From Mucilaginibacter sp. L196 (GTDB lineage: Bacteria; Bacteroidota; Bacteroidia; Sphingobacteriales; Sphingobacteriaceae): 64,000 nt of DNA. Position numbers and translations under genes: made by a program. Shown here piece by piece: positions 33,028-42,625 of this stretch. The notes beneath the pieces were generated by a model. The model was given only the letters and a program-made list of their open reading frames with translations. It ran no database searches and was not told where the DNA came from. Positions within the stretch are counted from its first letter, which is position 1. Each line of letters starts with the position of its first letter. The DNA lies in assembly GCF_009765905.1 (NCBI RefSeq), contig NZ_LMUO01000011.1:124001-188000 (forward strand), in the 5' to 3' direction.

Positions 33028-33822
33028 ATGAAGAAAATTTATAGCTGTTTGTTTATAGGCATAGTATTGATTGCCGCCTGCTCAAAAAAAGTAACTAATA
33101 CCAGCCTTGTTAACAACGGCAAAGTTTGGGCATCCATCTACCAGCAACAAGCAGCGGAATATAAAGCTCTGTGCTTCCAGGCATATAATATAGCTAAGTT
33201 ACGGTTGGATGCCGCGACGCAACAACCATCCACAAAACCCTACACTGTAATTACCGATATTGACGAAACCCTGTTGGATAACAGCCCCTACGATGCCAAA
33301 ATGGCCCTGAATAATTTAGGCTACGATAGCAAAAGCTGGAAGGTGTGGACAGCCAAAGCCATAGCCGATACGGTGCCCGGTGCCCCGGCATTTTTTAAAT
33401 ACGCGGCAGCGAAAAATGTAGAGGTGTTTTACATCACCAACCGCGATGAGGACGAACGTGCGGGCACACTAAAAAATCTGCAATTATATGGTTTGCCTTA
33501 TGCTGATGATACCCACCTGATTATGCGCAAAACAGGATCGAGTAAAGAAAGCCGCCGCCTGGATGTATTAAAAACACATAATGTTGTGCTGCTTTGTGGT
33601 GATAACCTGGCCGATTTTGATGCCTTGTATGATAACAAACCATCGGAAGAGAACAGAACCGCATCAACCCAAACACTAATGCAAGAGTTTGGCAGCAGGT
33701 ATATTGTGTTGCCAAATCCGGAATATGGCGACTGGGAAAGCTCCCTCTTCAACTTTAATTATAAACTGACCGATGCGCAAAAAGACGCTATCATTAAAGC
33801 GCAGTTAAAACTGGAAAAGTAA
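33028..33822 (+). CDS. 5'-nucleotidase, lipoprotein e(P4) family (class C acid phosphatase)
   Basis: 264 residues from the ATG at 33028; an upstream TTG was rejected. A signal with lipobox (IVLIAACSKK) makes it a surface or periplasmic lipoprotein. The HAD catalytic motif is VITDIDETLLDN (DxDxT), followed by FYITNRDEDERAGTLKNL (motif II) and LLCGDNLADFD (motif IV), the class C acid phosphatase set. It dephosphorylates nucleotides such as NMN or 5'-AMP outside the cytoplasm. It starts 19 bp after msrA, with a hairpin between. Confidence 0.9.
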   Translation: MKKIYSCLFIGIVLIAACSKKVTNTSLVNNGKVWASIYQQQAAEYKALCFQAYNIAKLRLDAATQQPSTKPYTVITDIDETLLDNSPYDAKMALNNLGYDSKSWKVWTAKAIADTVPGAPAFFKYAAAKNVEVFYITNRDEDERAGTLKNLQLYGLPYADDTHLIMRKTGSSKESRRLDVLKTHNVVLLCGDNLADFDALYDNKPSEENRTASTQTLMQEFGSRYIVLPNPEYGDWESSLFNFNYKLTDAQKDAIIKAQLKLEK

Positions 33823-33923
33823 GAGGTTTTACCTGATTGATTAAACTCATATTAAGTTTCTGTTAACAACGGCTTTAGCTGCTTAACATTGCTTATTTTT
33901 GATTGGTTTAATTGATCTGCCCC

Positions 33924-36359
33924 ATGAAACTAAAATATATTTTCAGTCTGTTTTTATTACTGACGGTTATCGCTGCACATGCCCAGTTACCGGGCAAAAT
34001 TGAACAAACCCAACAGGTTTTATTACCCAACGGCTGGAAGCTGAGTCCGGCTGGCCGCCATCTGCAATTAGGCGATCTGCCGCTAAATATGCAATTGTCG
34101 GCATCCGGCAAATTACTTGCCGTAACCAATAACGGGCAAAGCACACAGTCGGTACAACTCATCGACCCAATAAATGAAAAGTTATTGGATGAAAAGATAT
34201 TAGGCAAATCATGGTACGGTTTGGCTTTTAGTCACGATGAGAAGACGCTATATGTTTCCGGTGGTAACGACAATGTGGTTTTGGCATTTAGCATCAAAAA
34301 CAATAAAATAGGAGCAGCCGATACCATTAAATTAGGCAAACCATGGCCAAAGGACAAAATATGTACAACCGGCATCGCGGTTAATAAAAGCAATACCATC
34401 TTATATACTGTTACCAAGGAGGATAGCGCTTTATACGTAATCAATCCACAATCTCACCAAATCCTCTCAAAAATCAAATTAACTGCCGAGGCTTATAGCT
34501 GCATATTATCACCGGATGAAAAAACGGTTTATATTTCTTTGTGGGGTGGTGAGCAGGTAGCAGTATATCACACCGAAACAAAGGAACTAAACACCATTAA
34601 CTGTGGCAGCCACCCCAACGAATTATTGCTCAATAAAAAAGGCACATGGTTATTTGTTGCTAACGCGAATGATAATTCGGTTTCCATTATCAACACAACA
34701 ACCAAAAAAATAGTTGAAACCGTAGCTACTGCACTTTACCCAACCCGTTTAACCGGATCAACAACCAACGGGCTCGCATTATCTGCCGATGAAAAAAACT
34801 TATACATTGCCAATGCCGATAACAATTGTTTGGCTGTATTTGATGTTAGTAAGCCGGGCAATAGTAAAAGCATGGGTTTTATCCCGGTAGGCTGGTATCC
34901 AACCAACATTAAAGTTTTGGGTAATAAAATATTGGTAGCTAATGGAAAAGGCTTTACTTCTATGGCTAATCCGCTTGGCCCACAGCCGCTGCGGAAAACG
35001 GATAATAGTGGCTATCAAAAAGGAGCGATAAACTCACATGAGCAATATATTGGTGGCTTGTTTAAAGGCACGCTCTCTATTATTGATAAACCAACTTCCG
35101 CCCAGTTAATTACTTACACCAAGCAGGTTTATGCCAATACGCCATTCAACAATGAGCGGGCAAAGCAGGCACCAGGCGAAACCGGTAACCCAATACCACG
35201 CATCCGCAACGGCAAATCGCCTATAAAGTATGTTTTTTATATTATTAAGGAGAACCGTACTTACGACCAGGTGTTGGGTGATATGACTAAAGGGAATGGC
35301 GATACATCGCTTTGTATCTTCGGACAAAAAGTTACACCTAATGAACATGCCGTAGCCGATCAATTTGCGCTGTTGGATAATTTTTATGTAGATGCCGAAG
35401 TTAGTGCCGATGGCCACGATTGGAGTACAGCGGCCTATTCTACCGATTTTACCGAAAAAACATGGCCCACAAGCTATGGCGGCCGCGGCGGTAATTATGA
35501 TTTTGAAGGTACACGTAAAGCATCCCGCCCCCGCGATGGATATATTTGGGATTATTGCCAGCGGGCGGGTGTAAGTTACCGCACCTACGGCGAATTTGCT
35601 GCAAACGGAAAAGCTACTTTAAAATCAATTGAAGGGCATCTTTGTCCGCAATCACCTGGCTTTGATTTGAATATTAAGGATGTCGAAAGAGAAAAAATAT
35701 GGGAGCATGATTTTGATTCGTTGCTGAGTATACATGCAGTGCCACAGTTTAATTCGATACGGATGGGAAACGATCATACCAGCGGGCAACGCCATGGCGC
35801 CATATCGCCAATAGCGGCTGTTGCGGATAATGACCAGGGAATAGGTATGCTGATCGCCCATCTTTCAAAAAGTTCCATCTGGAAAGAGTCGGTAGTTTTT
35901 ATATTGGAAGATGATGCTCAAAATGGCCCGGATCATATCGATGCGCACCGTTCGCCGGTACTAGTTGCCGGTCCCTATGTTAAGCACGATGCTGTTATCC
36001 ATCACATGTACTCTACATCCGGTGTGTTACGCACTATTGAGCTAATATTAAATTTGCCGCCAATGAGCCAATACGATGCCGCGGCATTGCCGTTATATGA
36101 CTGCTTTTCTGATACACCCAATATGGCACCCTATGTGGTAAAACCCGCGCAGGTGGATTTAGAACAACGCAACGTTGCCGTAAATGAAAGCAGTAAAAAG
36201 TCTGATAAATTTAATTTCGCCGAAGAGGATAAAGTTCCCGACCTGCAGTTGAACGAAGTAATATGGAAATCGGTAAAGGGCGAAAACGCGATTCTACCTG
36301 CACCAAAGCGTAGTGCATTTGTGATTTTGGAACAAAAAAAGAAACAGGATGATGATTGA
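33924..36359 (+). CDS. YncE-like beta-propeller fused to an alkaline phosphatase-family phosphoesterase
   Basis: 811 residues from ATG 33924 with a signal peptide (IFSLFLLLTVIAAHAQ). The N-terminal half (about 40-390) holds repeats of the YncE/SMP-30-like propeller (GLAFSHDEKTLYVSGGNDN, LYVINPQSHQILSKI, LALSADEKNLYIANADNN). The C-terminal half opens with YVFYIIKENRTYDQVLGDM and has SADGHDWSTAAYSTDF, the phosphoesterase (PF04185) pattern also found in phospholipase C-like enzymes. The combination is known as bifunctional YncE/alkaline phosphatase-family protein in Bacteroidota; its substrate is unknown. Periplasmic. Confidence 0.85.
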   Translation: MKLKYIFSLFLLLTVIAAHAQLPGKIEQTQQVLLPNGWKLSPAGRHLQLGDLPLNMQLSASGKLLAVTNNGQSTQSVQLIDPINEKLLDEKILGKSWYGLAFSHDEKTLYVSGGNDNVVLAFSIKNNKIGAADTIKLGKPWPKDKICTTGIAVNKSNTILYTVTKEDSALYVINPQSHQILSKIKLTAEAYSCILSPDEKTVYISLWGGEQVAVYHTETKELNTINCGSHPNELLLNKKGTWLFVANANDNSVSIINTTTKKIVETVATALYPTRLTGSTTNGLALSADEKNLYIANADNNCLAVFDVSKPGNSKSMGFIPVGWYPTNIKVLGNKILVANGKGFTSMANPLGPQPLRKTDNSGYQKGAINSHEQYIGGLFKGTLSIIDKPTSAQLITYTKQVYANTPFNNERAKQAPGETGNPIPRIRNGKSPIKYVFYIIKENRTYDQVLGDMTKGNGDTSLCIFGQKVTPNEHAVADQFALLDNFYVDAEVSADGHDWSTAAYSTDFTEKTWPTSYGGRGGNYDFEGTRKASRPRDGYIWDYCQRAGVSYRTYGEFAANGKATLKSIEGHLCPQSPGFDLNIKDVEREKIWEHDFDSLLSIHAVPQFNSIRMGNDHTSGQRHGAISPIAAVADNDQGIGMLIAHLSKSSIWKESVVFILEDDAQNGPDHIDAHRSPVLVAGPYVKHDAVIHHMYSTSGVLRTIELILNLPPMSQYDAAALPLYDCFSDTPNMAPYVVKPAQVDLEQRNVAVNESSKKSDKFNFAEEDKVPDLQLNEVIWKSVKGENAILPAPKRSAFVILEQKKKQDDD

Positions 36360-36400
36360 TTTGTTAAAACTGATACCTTCGTTTAAACCATCAACCCACT

Positions 36401-37267
36401 ATGACAGTTTTAGAAAACGACCAACTAAAAGTTACTATTGATAATCAGGGGGCACAACTCACTTCTATCTACAACAAAACAACCGGTGTTGAACAATTAT
36501 GGCAGGCTGATGCCAGCATTTGGCCTTGGCATGCACCAAACTTATTCCCTATTGTAGGTGGCTTGATCAATAACCAATTATTAATTGATAACCAACCCCA
36601 TCCAATGGGCCGCCATGGTTTTGCAAGGCAGTCGGAGTTTGTGTTACTGAAAAGCGATGATGTACAGGCCGTGTTTTCATTGCCCGGCGCCGAAAAATTT
36701 AAGGATATATATCCCTACAAATTCGATTTCGAGGTGATGTATATGCTGATAGATAATGCGCTGCGTGTTACCTACAAAGTCATCAACCTGGATAAAAAAA
36801 CAATTTATTTTTCGGTTGGAGGGCACCCTGCTTTCAATGTGCCTTTCCATAAAGATGAAAAATACGAAGACTATTATCTGGAGTTTGAGACAGAAGAAAA
36901 GTTAACCGCTCACCTGCTATCGTCTGAAGGGTATTTTGACGGGACTACTGCCAACGTGCCTTTAGATGGTAAGAAATTGTGGCTCACCAAAGATTTGTTT
37001 AATAATGATGCGCTGGTATTTAAAAACCTGCAATCGCGCGAGGTAACAATCAAAAGTAAGAATCATAGCGAAACCCTGTCTGTAGAGTTCCCGCATTTTA
37101 ACTACTTAGGTTTATGGGCCAAACCGGGTGCGCCATTTGTTTGCATTGAACCGTGGTTAGGTTGTGCCGATACTGAAGGCGAGCCAAAAAACATCAGTAA
37201 AAAAGAAAATATACAAAAATTAAGTGTTGGTCACGTTTTCGAGGCCGCGTTTTTTATAAGCATATAA
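36401..37267 (+). CDS. Aldose 1-epimerase family protein
   Basis: 288 residues of the galactose mutarotase-like fold: WQADASIWPWHAPNLFPIVG with HPMGRHGFARQSEFVLL carries the first catalytic His region, and FSVGGHPAFNVPF the second; CIEPWLGCADTEGEPKNIS supplies the acidic base. It interconverts alpha and beta anomers of a hexose or, in the YeaD-like branch, hexose-6-phosphate. No signal peptide. It ends 3 bp before the methyltransferase gene, suggesting an operon. Confidence 0.87.
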   Translation: MTVLENDQLKVTIDNQGAQLTSIYNKTTGVEQLWQADASIWPWHAPNLFPIVGGLINNQLLIDNQPHPMGRHGFARQSEFVLLKSDDVQAVFSLPGAEKFKDIYPYKFDFEVMYMLIDNALRVTYKVINLDKKTIYFSVGGHPAFNVPFHKDEKYEDYYLEFETEEKLTAHLLSSEGYFDGTTANVPLDGKKLWLTKDLFNNDALVFKNLQSREVTIKSKNHSETLSVEFPHFNYLGLWAKPGAPFVCIEPWLGCADTEGEPKNISKKENIQKLSVGHVFEAAFFISI

Positions 37268-37270
37268 TAC

Positions 37271-38032
37271 ATGGAAGCCGATCCAACCAAAAGATTCTCA
37301 GATCGCGTTGATAACTACGTTAAATACCGCCCAACCTACCCGCCGGAGGTATTGGATTATCTGAAAGCTGAATGCAATTTAACAACAAGTTCAGTTATTG
37401 CTGATGTTGGTGCGGGCACAGGTATATTCACTAAGTTGCTGCTTGATAAAGGTTATAAAGTTTTCGCTGTTGAACCTAATCAACCCATGCTTGATGCCGC
37501 AATTGAACAATTATCAGGTAACCAAAATTTCAACCCTGTTGCTGGTACAGCCGGGGCGACTACATTATCCGATCATAGCATTGATTTGATAACCTGCGCA
37601 CAAGCCTTCCACTGGTTTAGTAATGATAATACAAGGGTAGAATTTAACCGGATACTAAAACCCGGCCACAAAGCCGCGCTCATATGGAATAATCGTGCCA
37701 CTAATACCGACCAGTTTTCTATTGAATACGATGCGTTATTAAAGAATGATTCGGTTGATTACAACAAAGTAAATCATCAAAATATTAAAGACCTGGATTT
37801 TAAGGTGTTTTTTAAAGATGGTAAATATGGGGGTAAAAAATTTCCCAACGTACAGGTTTTTGACGAAGAAGGACTGATAGGCCGTGCATTTTCATCATCC
37901 TACGTACCACCACAAGAGACCGATAAAGGTGAAGTGTTTTTAAAATTACTTCGAGAGTTATTTGCCAAATACAATGAAAACGGTAAAATCAGGTTCCATT
38001 ACCAAACCGAGATTTATTTAGGCGAAGTTTAA
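37271..38032 (+). CDS. Class I SAM-dependent methyltransferase
   Basis: 253 residues. Motif I is VIADVGAGTGIFTKLLLDKG, with FAVEPNQPMLDAA at the adenosine-binding acidic loop and SIDLITCAQAFHWFSND as the post-I motif. The N-terminal RFSDRVDNYVKYRPTYPPEV is typical of a Methyltransf_11/25-type enzyme. The substrate is unknown. It starts 3 bp after the aldose epimerase gene and is followed by palindromic elements. Confidence 0.85.
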   Translation: MEADPTKRFSDRVDNYVKYRPTYPPEVLDYLKAECNLTTSSVIADVGAGTGIFTKLLLDKGYKVFAVEPNQPMLDAAIEQLSGNQNFNPVAGTAGATTLSDHSIDLITCAQAFHWFSNDNTRVEFNRILKPGHKAALIWNNRATNTDQFSIEYDALLKNDSVDYNKVNHQNIKDLDFKVFFKDGKYGGKKFPNVQVFDEEGLIGRAFSSSYVPPQETDKGEVFLKLLRELFAKYNENGKIRFHYQTEIYLGEV

Positions 38033-38040
38033 TAATATTG

Positions 38041-38106
38041 GCTGTCATGCGTAGTCGAAGCATGTGCGTAAAGGCCTGCCCACATGCTTCGACTACGCAT
38101 GACAGC
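38041..38106. repeat. Perfect palindromic element (family C)
   Basis: Two exact 26-bp inverted arms (38041-38066 and 38081-38106; GCTGTCATGCGTAGTCGAAG then CATGTG) separated by 14 bp. The ends share TGTCAT/ATGACA with family A, suggesting a related but distinct element. It begins 8 bp after the methyltransferase stop and could double as its terminator. Confidence 0.9.
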
Positions 38107-38118
38107 GCTTTTTGATCT

Positions 38119-38205
38119 TTGTCATTCTGAACGCAGTGAAGAATCTATCGATAGACTCATCATTTGCAGATCAGCGGATAGATGCTTCGTTCCTCAGCAT
38201 GACAA
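38119..38205. repeat. Palindromic element, family A copy 5 (mixed arms)
   Basis: The left arm TTGTCATTCTGAACGCAGTG then AAGAATCTATC is of the common type; the right arm GATGCTTCGTTCCTCAGCAT then GACAA belongs to a different variant, so the arms pair imperfectly. The same combination is found at 58843-58917. Confidence 0.85.
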
Positions 38206-38211
38206 ATCGCA

Positions 38212-38592
38212 TTAATTTCTTGCCACTCTCTTCTGAATAAAATTAAAATACACAGCCAGCAAAGCCGCTATAAAAAAGCCTGCTGCCGTTAATGTATCTA
38301 TAAGTGATGCGTTAACCGAACGGCCCACGATTATATCCGCATAATACTTAATAAAGGAATCCGGCAGGTTATGCTCGCCTAATTTTTCTTTGATCTGCCA
38401 ATCCCAATCGGTGATGGGGCAGTAGCCAATGCCAAACCAAATACCTAAAATAAACCAGCAAGCCGCTGTTACGCAAACTACAATTAAATGCAGTTTGCGG
38501 GTACGTTTCCAGATCCAACCGAGCAGGTTGAACCCAATAATTACAAAATGGAGTAAAGTCAATAACAGGTCGAGTATTCTTAATCCTATCAT
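38212..38592 (-). CDS. DUF2784 membrane protein
   Basis: 126 residues with four hydrophobic segments. The pattern LLTLLHFVIIGFNLLGWIWKRTRKLHLIVV, read as LHF..IIGFN.LGW..KRTRKLH, and GIGYCPITDWDWQIKEKLGE with the conserved Cys-Pro-x-Thr motif, are diagnostic of DUF2784. The function is unknown. It lies 12 bp downstream of parC on the same strand and probably shares its transcript. Confidence 0.8.
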   Translation of the reverse strand: MIGLRILDLLLTLLHFVIIGFNLLGWIWKRTRKLHLIVVCVTAACWFILGIWFGIGYCPITDWDWQIKEKLGEHNLPDSFIKYYADIIVGRSVNASLIDTLTAAGFFIAALLAVYFNFIQKRVARN

Positions 38593-38604
38593 TGGCTTTC
38601 TGCA

Positions 38605-41319
38605 TTAAAATAAGCCTATCTGCCCTTTGTCATCTATATCAATATCATCAGGGTTGGTGATCTCAAACTCTATTTTCTTAGCAGGTGGATCAATTGGTTT
38701 GTCAGTATCATCTTCCGGTGATGGAGCTTCGGACGCTTCCTCTATTTCCGGCGATGGCGTTTCTTCCATTTCGGCAATTTCTTCCGGCTCTGCATCTGCC
38801 TCTTGTGGTTCTTCTACGGCTATCAGTTCAATTGATTGTATGGTGTGCTGACTTACCCGGTTACCCATCGCTTTCATGCCTTTAACATCAATAAGGTCGG
38901 CCAGGTTTATCTCAATAGTTTCCGGGGTTTGTGCTTTTCCTTTAAGTTGATCGAGCTTGGCAACAGGTCGTGCAGCTCCGGATATAAATACCAATTTTGA
39001 GCCATTTTCATCGCTTATAATACTTGTTTCCTTACCCTGCGGCGTATTCTCAAATGCGAAACGTTTAACCAGGTAGTTTTTTGATTTGCCATCAAAATGA
39101 ACCACTGTAAATACCTTTTCCGGATCATACTTTTCAATCAGGATCATGGTATCAAAAAAGTGATTGTTCAGGTCGAAGCCCGTTAGCTCATATATCCCTG
39201 TACTTAATACCGATAGTATGCGGTCATCACCATCAAACTCACCTAAATATTTACCACGCCCATCAATATTTAAGCGTTTCAATATATCATCATACCATAT
39301 CTTACGGCCAGATAGGGTAGATACACCTTTGCTTTTCAATAAGATTTTTTTAACCGGATATTTGGTTACGATATTCCCCATCGAGCCACGACCTTTAATA
39401 GCTATGGCAGCAAAATCCTCATCAAACTGTAGTTTTTTAAGCTTGGAGTGTGGTTTTAACTGTATGTTGATGATCTCTGCCTCACCATTAGGATTAGCGC
39501 TGAAGTACAATACTTTTGATCCTTTAGAACCCTTGGTCAGGTCATATTCCTTATCACGGGTAACGCCAGTAACCGCGAACCGTTTGATGTAACTTACGCC
39601 GCTTGCACCATCTTTATAGATCATGTTATAAATGGTACGCTCATCATTCTTCTTAAATACCGCTATGTGAATAATGTCTTTACCAACAAATACTTTTTCC
39701 TGTACCTTGGTTATCACACATTGCCCATCGCCACGAAAAACAATGATTTCGTCAATATCCGAGCAATCGCATACAAACTCATCTTTCTTTAAACCTAAGC
39801 CAATGAAACCATCTTCACGATTTACATATAACTTAACATTTGCCAGTGCAACTTGTGCCGCCTCAACTTTATCAAAAGTTCGTAACTCTGTTTTACGGCC
39901 TCGTTCTTTGCCATATTTTTCTTTCAGGCGGGTGAACCAATCTATGGTGTATTCGGTAAGATGTTTAAGGTGATGCTTAACCGTTTTTATTTCACTTTCG
40001 AGGTTTTTGATCTGCTCATCCGTTTTCTTTAAGTCGAAACGGGTGATGCTGCTCATCGGTTTATCGATCAGCTTCTTATAATCCTCAGGCAAAATCTCCC
40101 TGTAAAACAGCGGGAAGAATGGCTCAAACAACTTGTTTAATACCTCCAACACCTGCTCAAAATTAGCCGAGCTTTCATAATCCGGGTGCTTGTACATGCC
40201 TTCGGAAATAAATATTTTCAGCAACGAGCTAAAAAATATCTTTTCCATCAAGTCCTTCAGCTTTATCTGCAATTCCAGTTTTAGCAGTTCGCGGGTAAAA
40301 TGCGTGCTTTCGCTAAGCATATCGTTCACGCTCATAAAGCGTGGCTTGTCATCCTGTATTACGCAGGTGTTTGGCGATATGGATACCTCGCAATCGGTAA
40401 AAGCATAAAGCGCGTCAATAGTAACATCCGGCGAAATGCCCGGCGCTAAATGAATCACAATCTCTACATCCTTAGCGGTATTATCCTCTATCTTTTTTAT
40501 CTTGATCTTGCCCTTATCATTGGCAGATATAATACTGTCAATTAAACCACCTGTAGTAGTTGTAAAAGGTATCTCAGTAATAGCAAGTGTCTTTTTATCT
40601 TTTTCAATGATCTTAGCGCGCACACGCACACGGCCACCACGTTGCCCGTCATTATAATTGGAGGCATCAGCCATACCACCCGTAGGGAAATCGGGTAATA
40701 AATTTGGCTTGTTCCCTCTAAGCACCTCGATGGATGCATCCAGCAACTCATTAAAATTGTGTGGCAATATTTTGGTAGCCAAACCTACGGCAATACCTTC
40801 AGCTCCCTGCGCTAGTAACAGCGGGAACTTTATTGGTAAAGTTATCGGTTCACGATTACGCCCGTCATAACTGGCTTGCCAGGTAGTTGTTTCAGGATTA
40901 AACGCAACCTCAAGCGCGAATTTAGATAAACGCGCCTCGATATACCTTGGCGCAGCTGCCGAGTCGCCAGTTACCGGGTCGCCCCAGTTACCCTGGCAAT
41001 CTATCATCAGGTTTTTTTGGCCTATCTGCACCATCGCATCACCAATAGAAGCATCCCCATGCGGGTGATATTTCATGGTGTTACCAATAACGTTGGCAGC
41101 CTTGTTAAAGCGCCCGTCATCCATTTCTTTAAGCGAGTGGAGTATACGGCGTTGTACGGGCTTTAATCCATCATTTATGTGAGGTACGGCCCGGTCAAGA
41201 ATTACATACGATGCGTAATCCAAAAACCAGTTTTCGTACAATCCGTCAAGGGAGGTAATGGTATGTAATTTTTCTTCGCTATTAGCAGGTATATCGTTCG
41301 GGTTTAAATCTTCGCTCAT
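38605..41319 (-). CDS. parC: DNA topoisomerase IV / gyrase subunit A (ParC-type)
   Basis: 904 residues. The N-terminal breakage-reunion domain contains the catalytic Tyr126 in APRYIEAR, the quinolone region around YHPHGDASIGDAM, and LAQGAEGIAVGLATKILPHN. The C-terminal half is a beta-pinwheel with degenerate blades, ending in a long acidic tail (EAPSPEDDTDKPIDPP region). It cuts and re-ligates double-stranded DNA with ParE to decatenate chromosomes. The lack of a GyrA-box-rich tail and the Bacteroidota-style DASIGDAM region favour ParC over GyrA. parE is not adjacent. Confidence 0.9.
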   Translation of the reverse strand: MSEDLNPNDIPANSEEKLHTITSLDGLYENWFLDYASYVILDRAVPHINDGLKPVQRRILHSLKEMDDGRFNKAANVIGNTMKYHPHGDASIGDAMVQIGQKNLMIDCQGNWGDPVTGDSAAAPRYIEARLSKFALEVAFNPETTTWQASYDGRNREPITLPIKFPLLLAQGAEGIAVGLATKILPHNFNELLDASIEVLRGNKPNLLPDFPTGGMADASNYNDGQRGGRVRVRAKIIEKDKKTLAITEIPFTTTTGGLIDSIISANDKGKIKIKKIEDNTAKDVEIVIHLAPGISPDVTIDALYAFTDCEVSISPNTCVIQDDKPRFMSVNDMLSESTHFTRELLKLELQIKLKDLMEKIFFSSLLKIFISEGMYKHPDYESSANFEQVLEVLNKLFEPFFPLFYREILPEDYKKLIDKPMSSITRFDLKKTDEQIKNLESEIKTVKHHLKHLTEYTIDWFTRLKEKYGKERGRKTELRTFDKVEAAQVALANVKLYVNREDGFIGLGLKKDEFVCDCSDIDEIIVFRGDGQCVITKVQEKVFVGKDIIHIAVFKKNDERTIYNMIYKDGASGVSYIKRFAVTGVTRDKEYDLTKGSKGSKVLYFSANPNGEAEIINIQLKPHSKLKKLQFDEDFAAIAIKGRGSMGNIVTKYPVKKILLKSKGVSTLSGRKIWYDDILKRLNIDGRGKYLGEFDGDDRILSVLSTGIYELTGFDLNNHFFDTMILIEKYDPEKVFTVVHFDGKSKNYLVKRFAFENTPQGKETSIISDENGSKLVFISGAARPVAKLDQLKGKAQTPETIEINLADLIDVKGMKAMGNRVSQHTIQSIELIAVEEPQEADAEPEEIAEMEETPSPEIEEASEAPSPEDDTDKPIDPPAKKIEFEITNPDDIDIDDKGQIGLF

Positions 41320-41366
41320 TATTAGCTATAAAAAATATGGATGGGTAAAGATAAGTATAATGTGCA

Positions 41367-41454
41367 GATGTGCGGATTTCAGATGTGCAGATTTTTTTAA
41401 CAAATAGTCAGATTCCAACATCTGCAAATTTGCACACCCGCATATTCGCACATC
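41367..41454. repeat. Imperfect inverted repeat built of GATGTGC words
   Basis: Left arm 41367-41394 and right arm 41426-41454, about 28 bp each with roughly six mismatches; each arm is made of repeated GATGTGCGGAT/GTGCAGAT words. It lies between parC and the YdeI-like gene. Same style as the element at 5102-5177. Confidence 0.55.
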
Positions 41455-41460
41455 AAATCA

Positions 41461-41970
41461 TCAAACATCCTTCCTCATCTCTTTTATCATCACGTTATAA
41501 GTCCATTTGCGCAGCATGGCATTAACCGTATTTACAATTCTTTTTGCCCGGGTTTCGCTGGTTTTGGCATCAGTTATCCATTTGATAAAATAATTACGAT
41601 GCGATTTTGGCAGGCTGTGAAAAAAGTCGGCAGCCTCCGGTTCAAAATCAAAACACTCCTGCAAATCATCGGGAATATCTATCTTAAAGTCTTTATCGTA
41701 TTCAAGTTTAACTTGTAGCACAGCGCCTGCATTTTTGTGTATAGCTCTCCTTATATCCGCTTTTAGCGGCAAAATAAAATTGCCTTCACCCATTGGTATT
41801 AAAGCCAGGCCAGCGAAAGCAAAGCCATCCAGCATACCCTTTACCCTGAACGATTTTTTATTGTTGGGCAATAATTGGCAGGCTAAATCTGCTGAAACCT
41901 CAATATAGCTCCATCCGGTTTTTTCGCCCTGTTCCGCAAATTGCAAAATAATGGTATTAAACTCAACCAT
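41461..41970 (-). CDS. YdeI/OmpD-associated family protein (DUF1905 plus OmdA)
   Basis: 169 residues from ATG 41970; a TTG-initiated extension to 42012 adds a 14-residue tail of uncertain value. The first half is a DUF1905 beta-barrel-like domain (GWSYIEVSADLACQLL to DIRRAIHKNAGAVLQVKL). The second half is the OmdA helix bundle (EAADFFHSLPKSHRNYFIKW, then AKTSETRAKRIVNTVNAM). Members have been linked to bacteriocin resistance and to OmpD regulation, but the molecular function is unsettled. Cytoplasmic. Confidence 0.82.
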   Translation of the reverse strand: MVEFNTIILQFAEQGEKTGWSYIEVSADLACQLLPNNKKSFRVKGMLDGFAFAGLALIPMGEGNFILPLKADIRRAIHKNAGAVLQVKLEYDKDFKIDIPDDLQECFDFEPEAADFFHSLPKSHRNYFIKWITDAKTSETRAKRIVNTVNAMLRKWTYNVMIKEMRKDV

Positions 41971-42132
41971 GTTAATGGTACTGCTTGTGTTTGGTTCAAA
42001 TTTATTAATCAATCGGTCCTTGTGTTAAATGTCTGTTAAATCTGAATTTTAATATCGATTTGTTGTAACACTTCGATAAGTGTTAGCGTCATATGGTTAT
42101 AAATTTAAGAAATAATCTAACTCACAAAAATT

Positions 42133-42558
42133 ATGAAAACACTAAAATTAATGCTTGCCGGTATAGCTTTACTTTTTACCAGCGTAGCTGCTAATGCTGC
42201 TGTAAAATCAGCGAAAAATGGACCTACACAAAGCGATGTTGTAAATATGTATATCAATGCGATAAAAACTGGAACTACAACTGATTTAACCAAGATATTG
42301 AACAGCGATATGCAATTTAACTTAAAGCGTGGAGAAAATGTTAACACGCTTAATAAAGCACAATTGCTTGATTATTTAAAGAATAATACTGTAGCTAATC
42401 CGGATGTAACTACAACTACTACCATATTGACTGATGATGGGAATGCTGCCCGTGTTAAGGTTGAATTTAAATACGATGGTTATACCCGCGTTGACGAAAT
42501 TACTTTAACCAAATCTTCAGGTTGGGGAATAGCTAATGTAGATAGTACTTTTAGTTAA
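42133..42558 (+). CDS. Secreted lumazine-binding/NTF2-like protein
   Basis: 141 residues with a signal peptide (KLMLAGIALLFTSVAANA). The mature part has the NTF2-like order: an N-terminal helix (DVVNMYINAIKTGTTTDLTKIL) and strands with TTTTILTDDGNAARVKVEF and YTRVDEITLTK, as in the Lumazine_bd_2/SnoaL-like secreted proteins common in Bacteroidota. No catalytic residues are evident. It ends before a strong terminator. Confidence 0.65.
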   Translation: MKTLKLMLAGIALLFTSVAANAAVKSAKNGPTQSDVVNMYINAIKTGTTTDLTKILNSDMQFNLKRGENVNTLNKAQLLDYLKNNTVANPDVTTTTTILTDDGNAARVKVEFKYDGYTRVDEITLTKSSGWGIANVDSTFS

Positions 42559-42586
42559 GAATTTAGGTTTTGTTTATTGTTTACTG

Positions 42587-42625
42587 GGGCTTTCGGTTGG
42601 GTAACCGAAGGCCCTTTTTATTTTG
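42587..42625. terminator. Bidirectional rho-independent terminator
   Basis: GGGCTTTCGGTT-GGGT-AACCGAAGGCCC followed by TTTTTATTTT on the plus strand. It sits between convergent genes (stops at 42558 and 42618) and can serve both. Confidence 0.85.
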
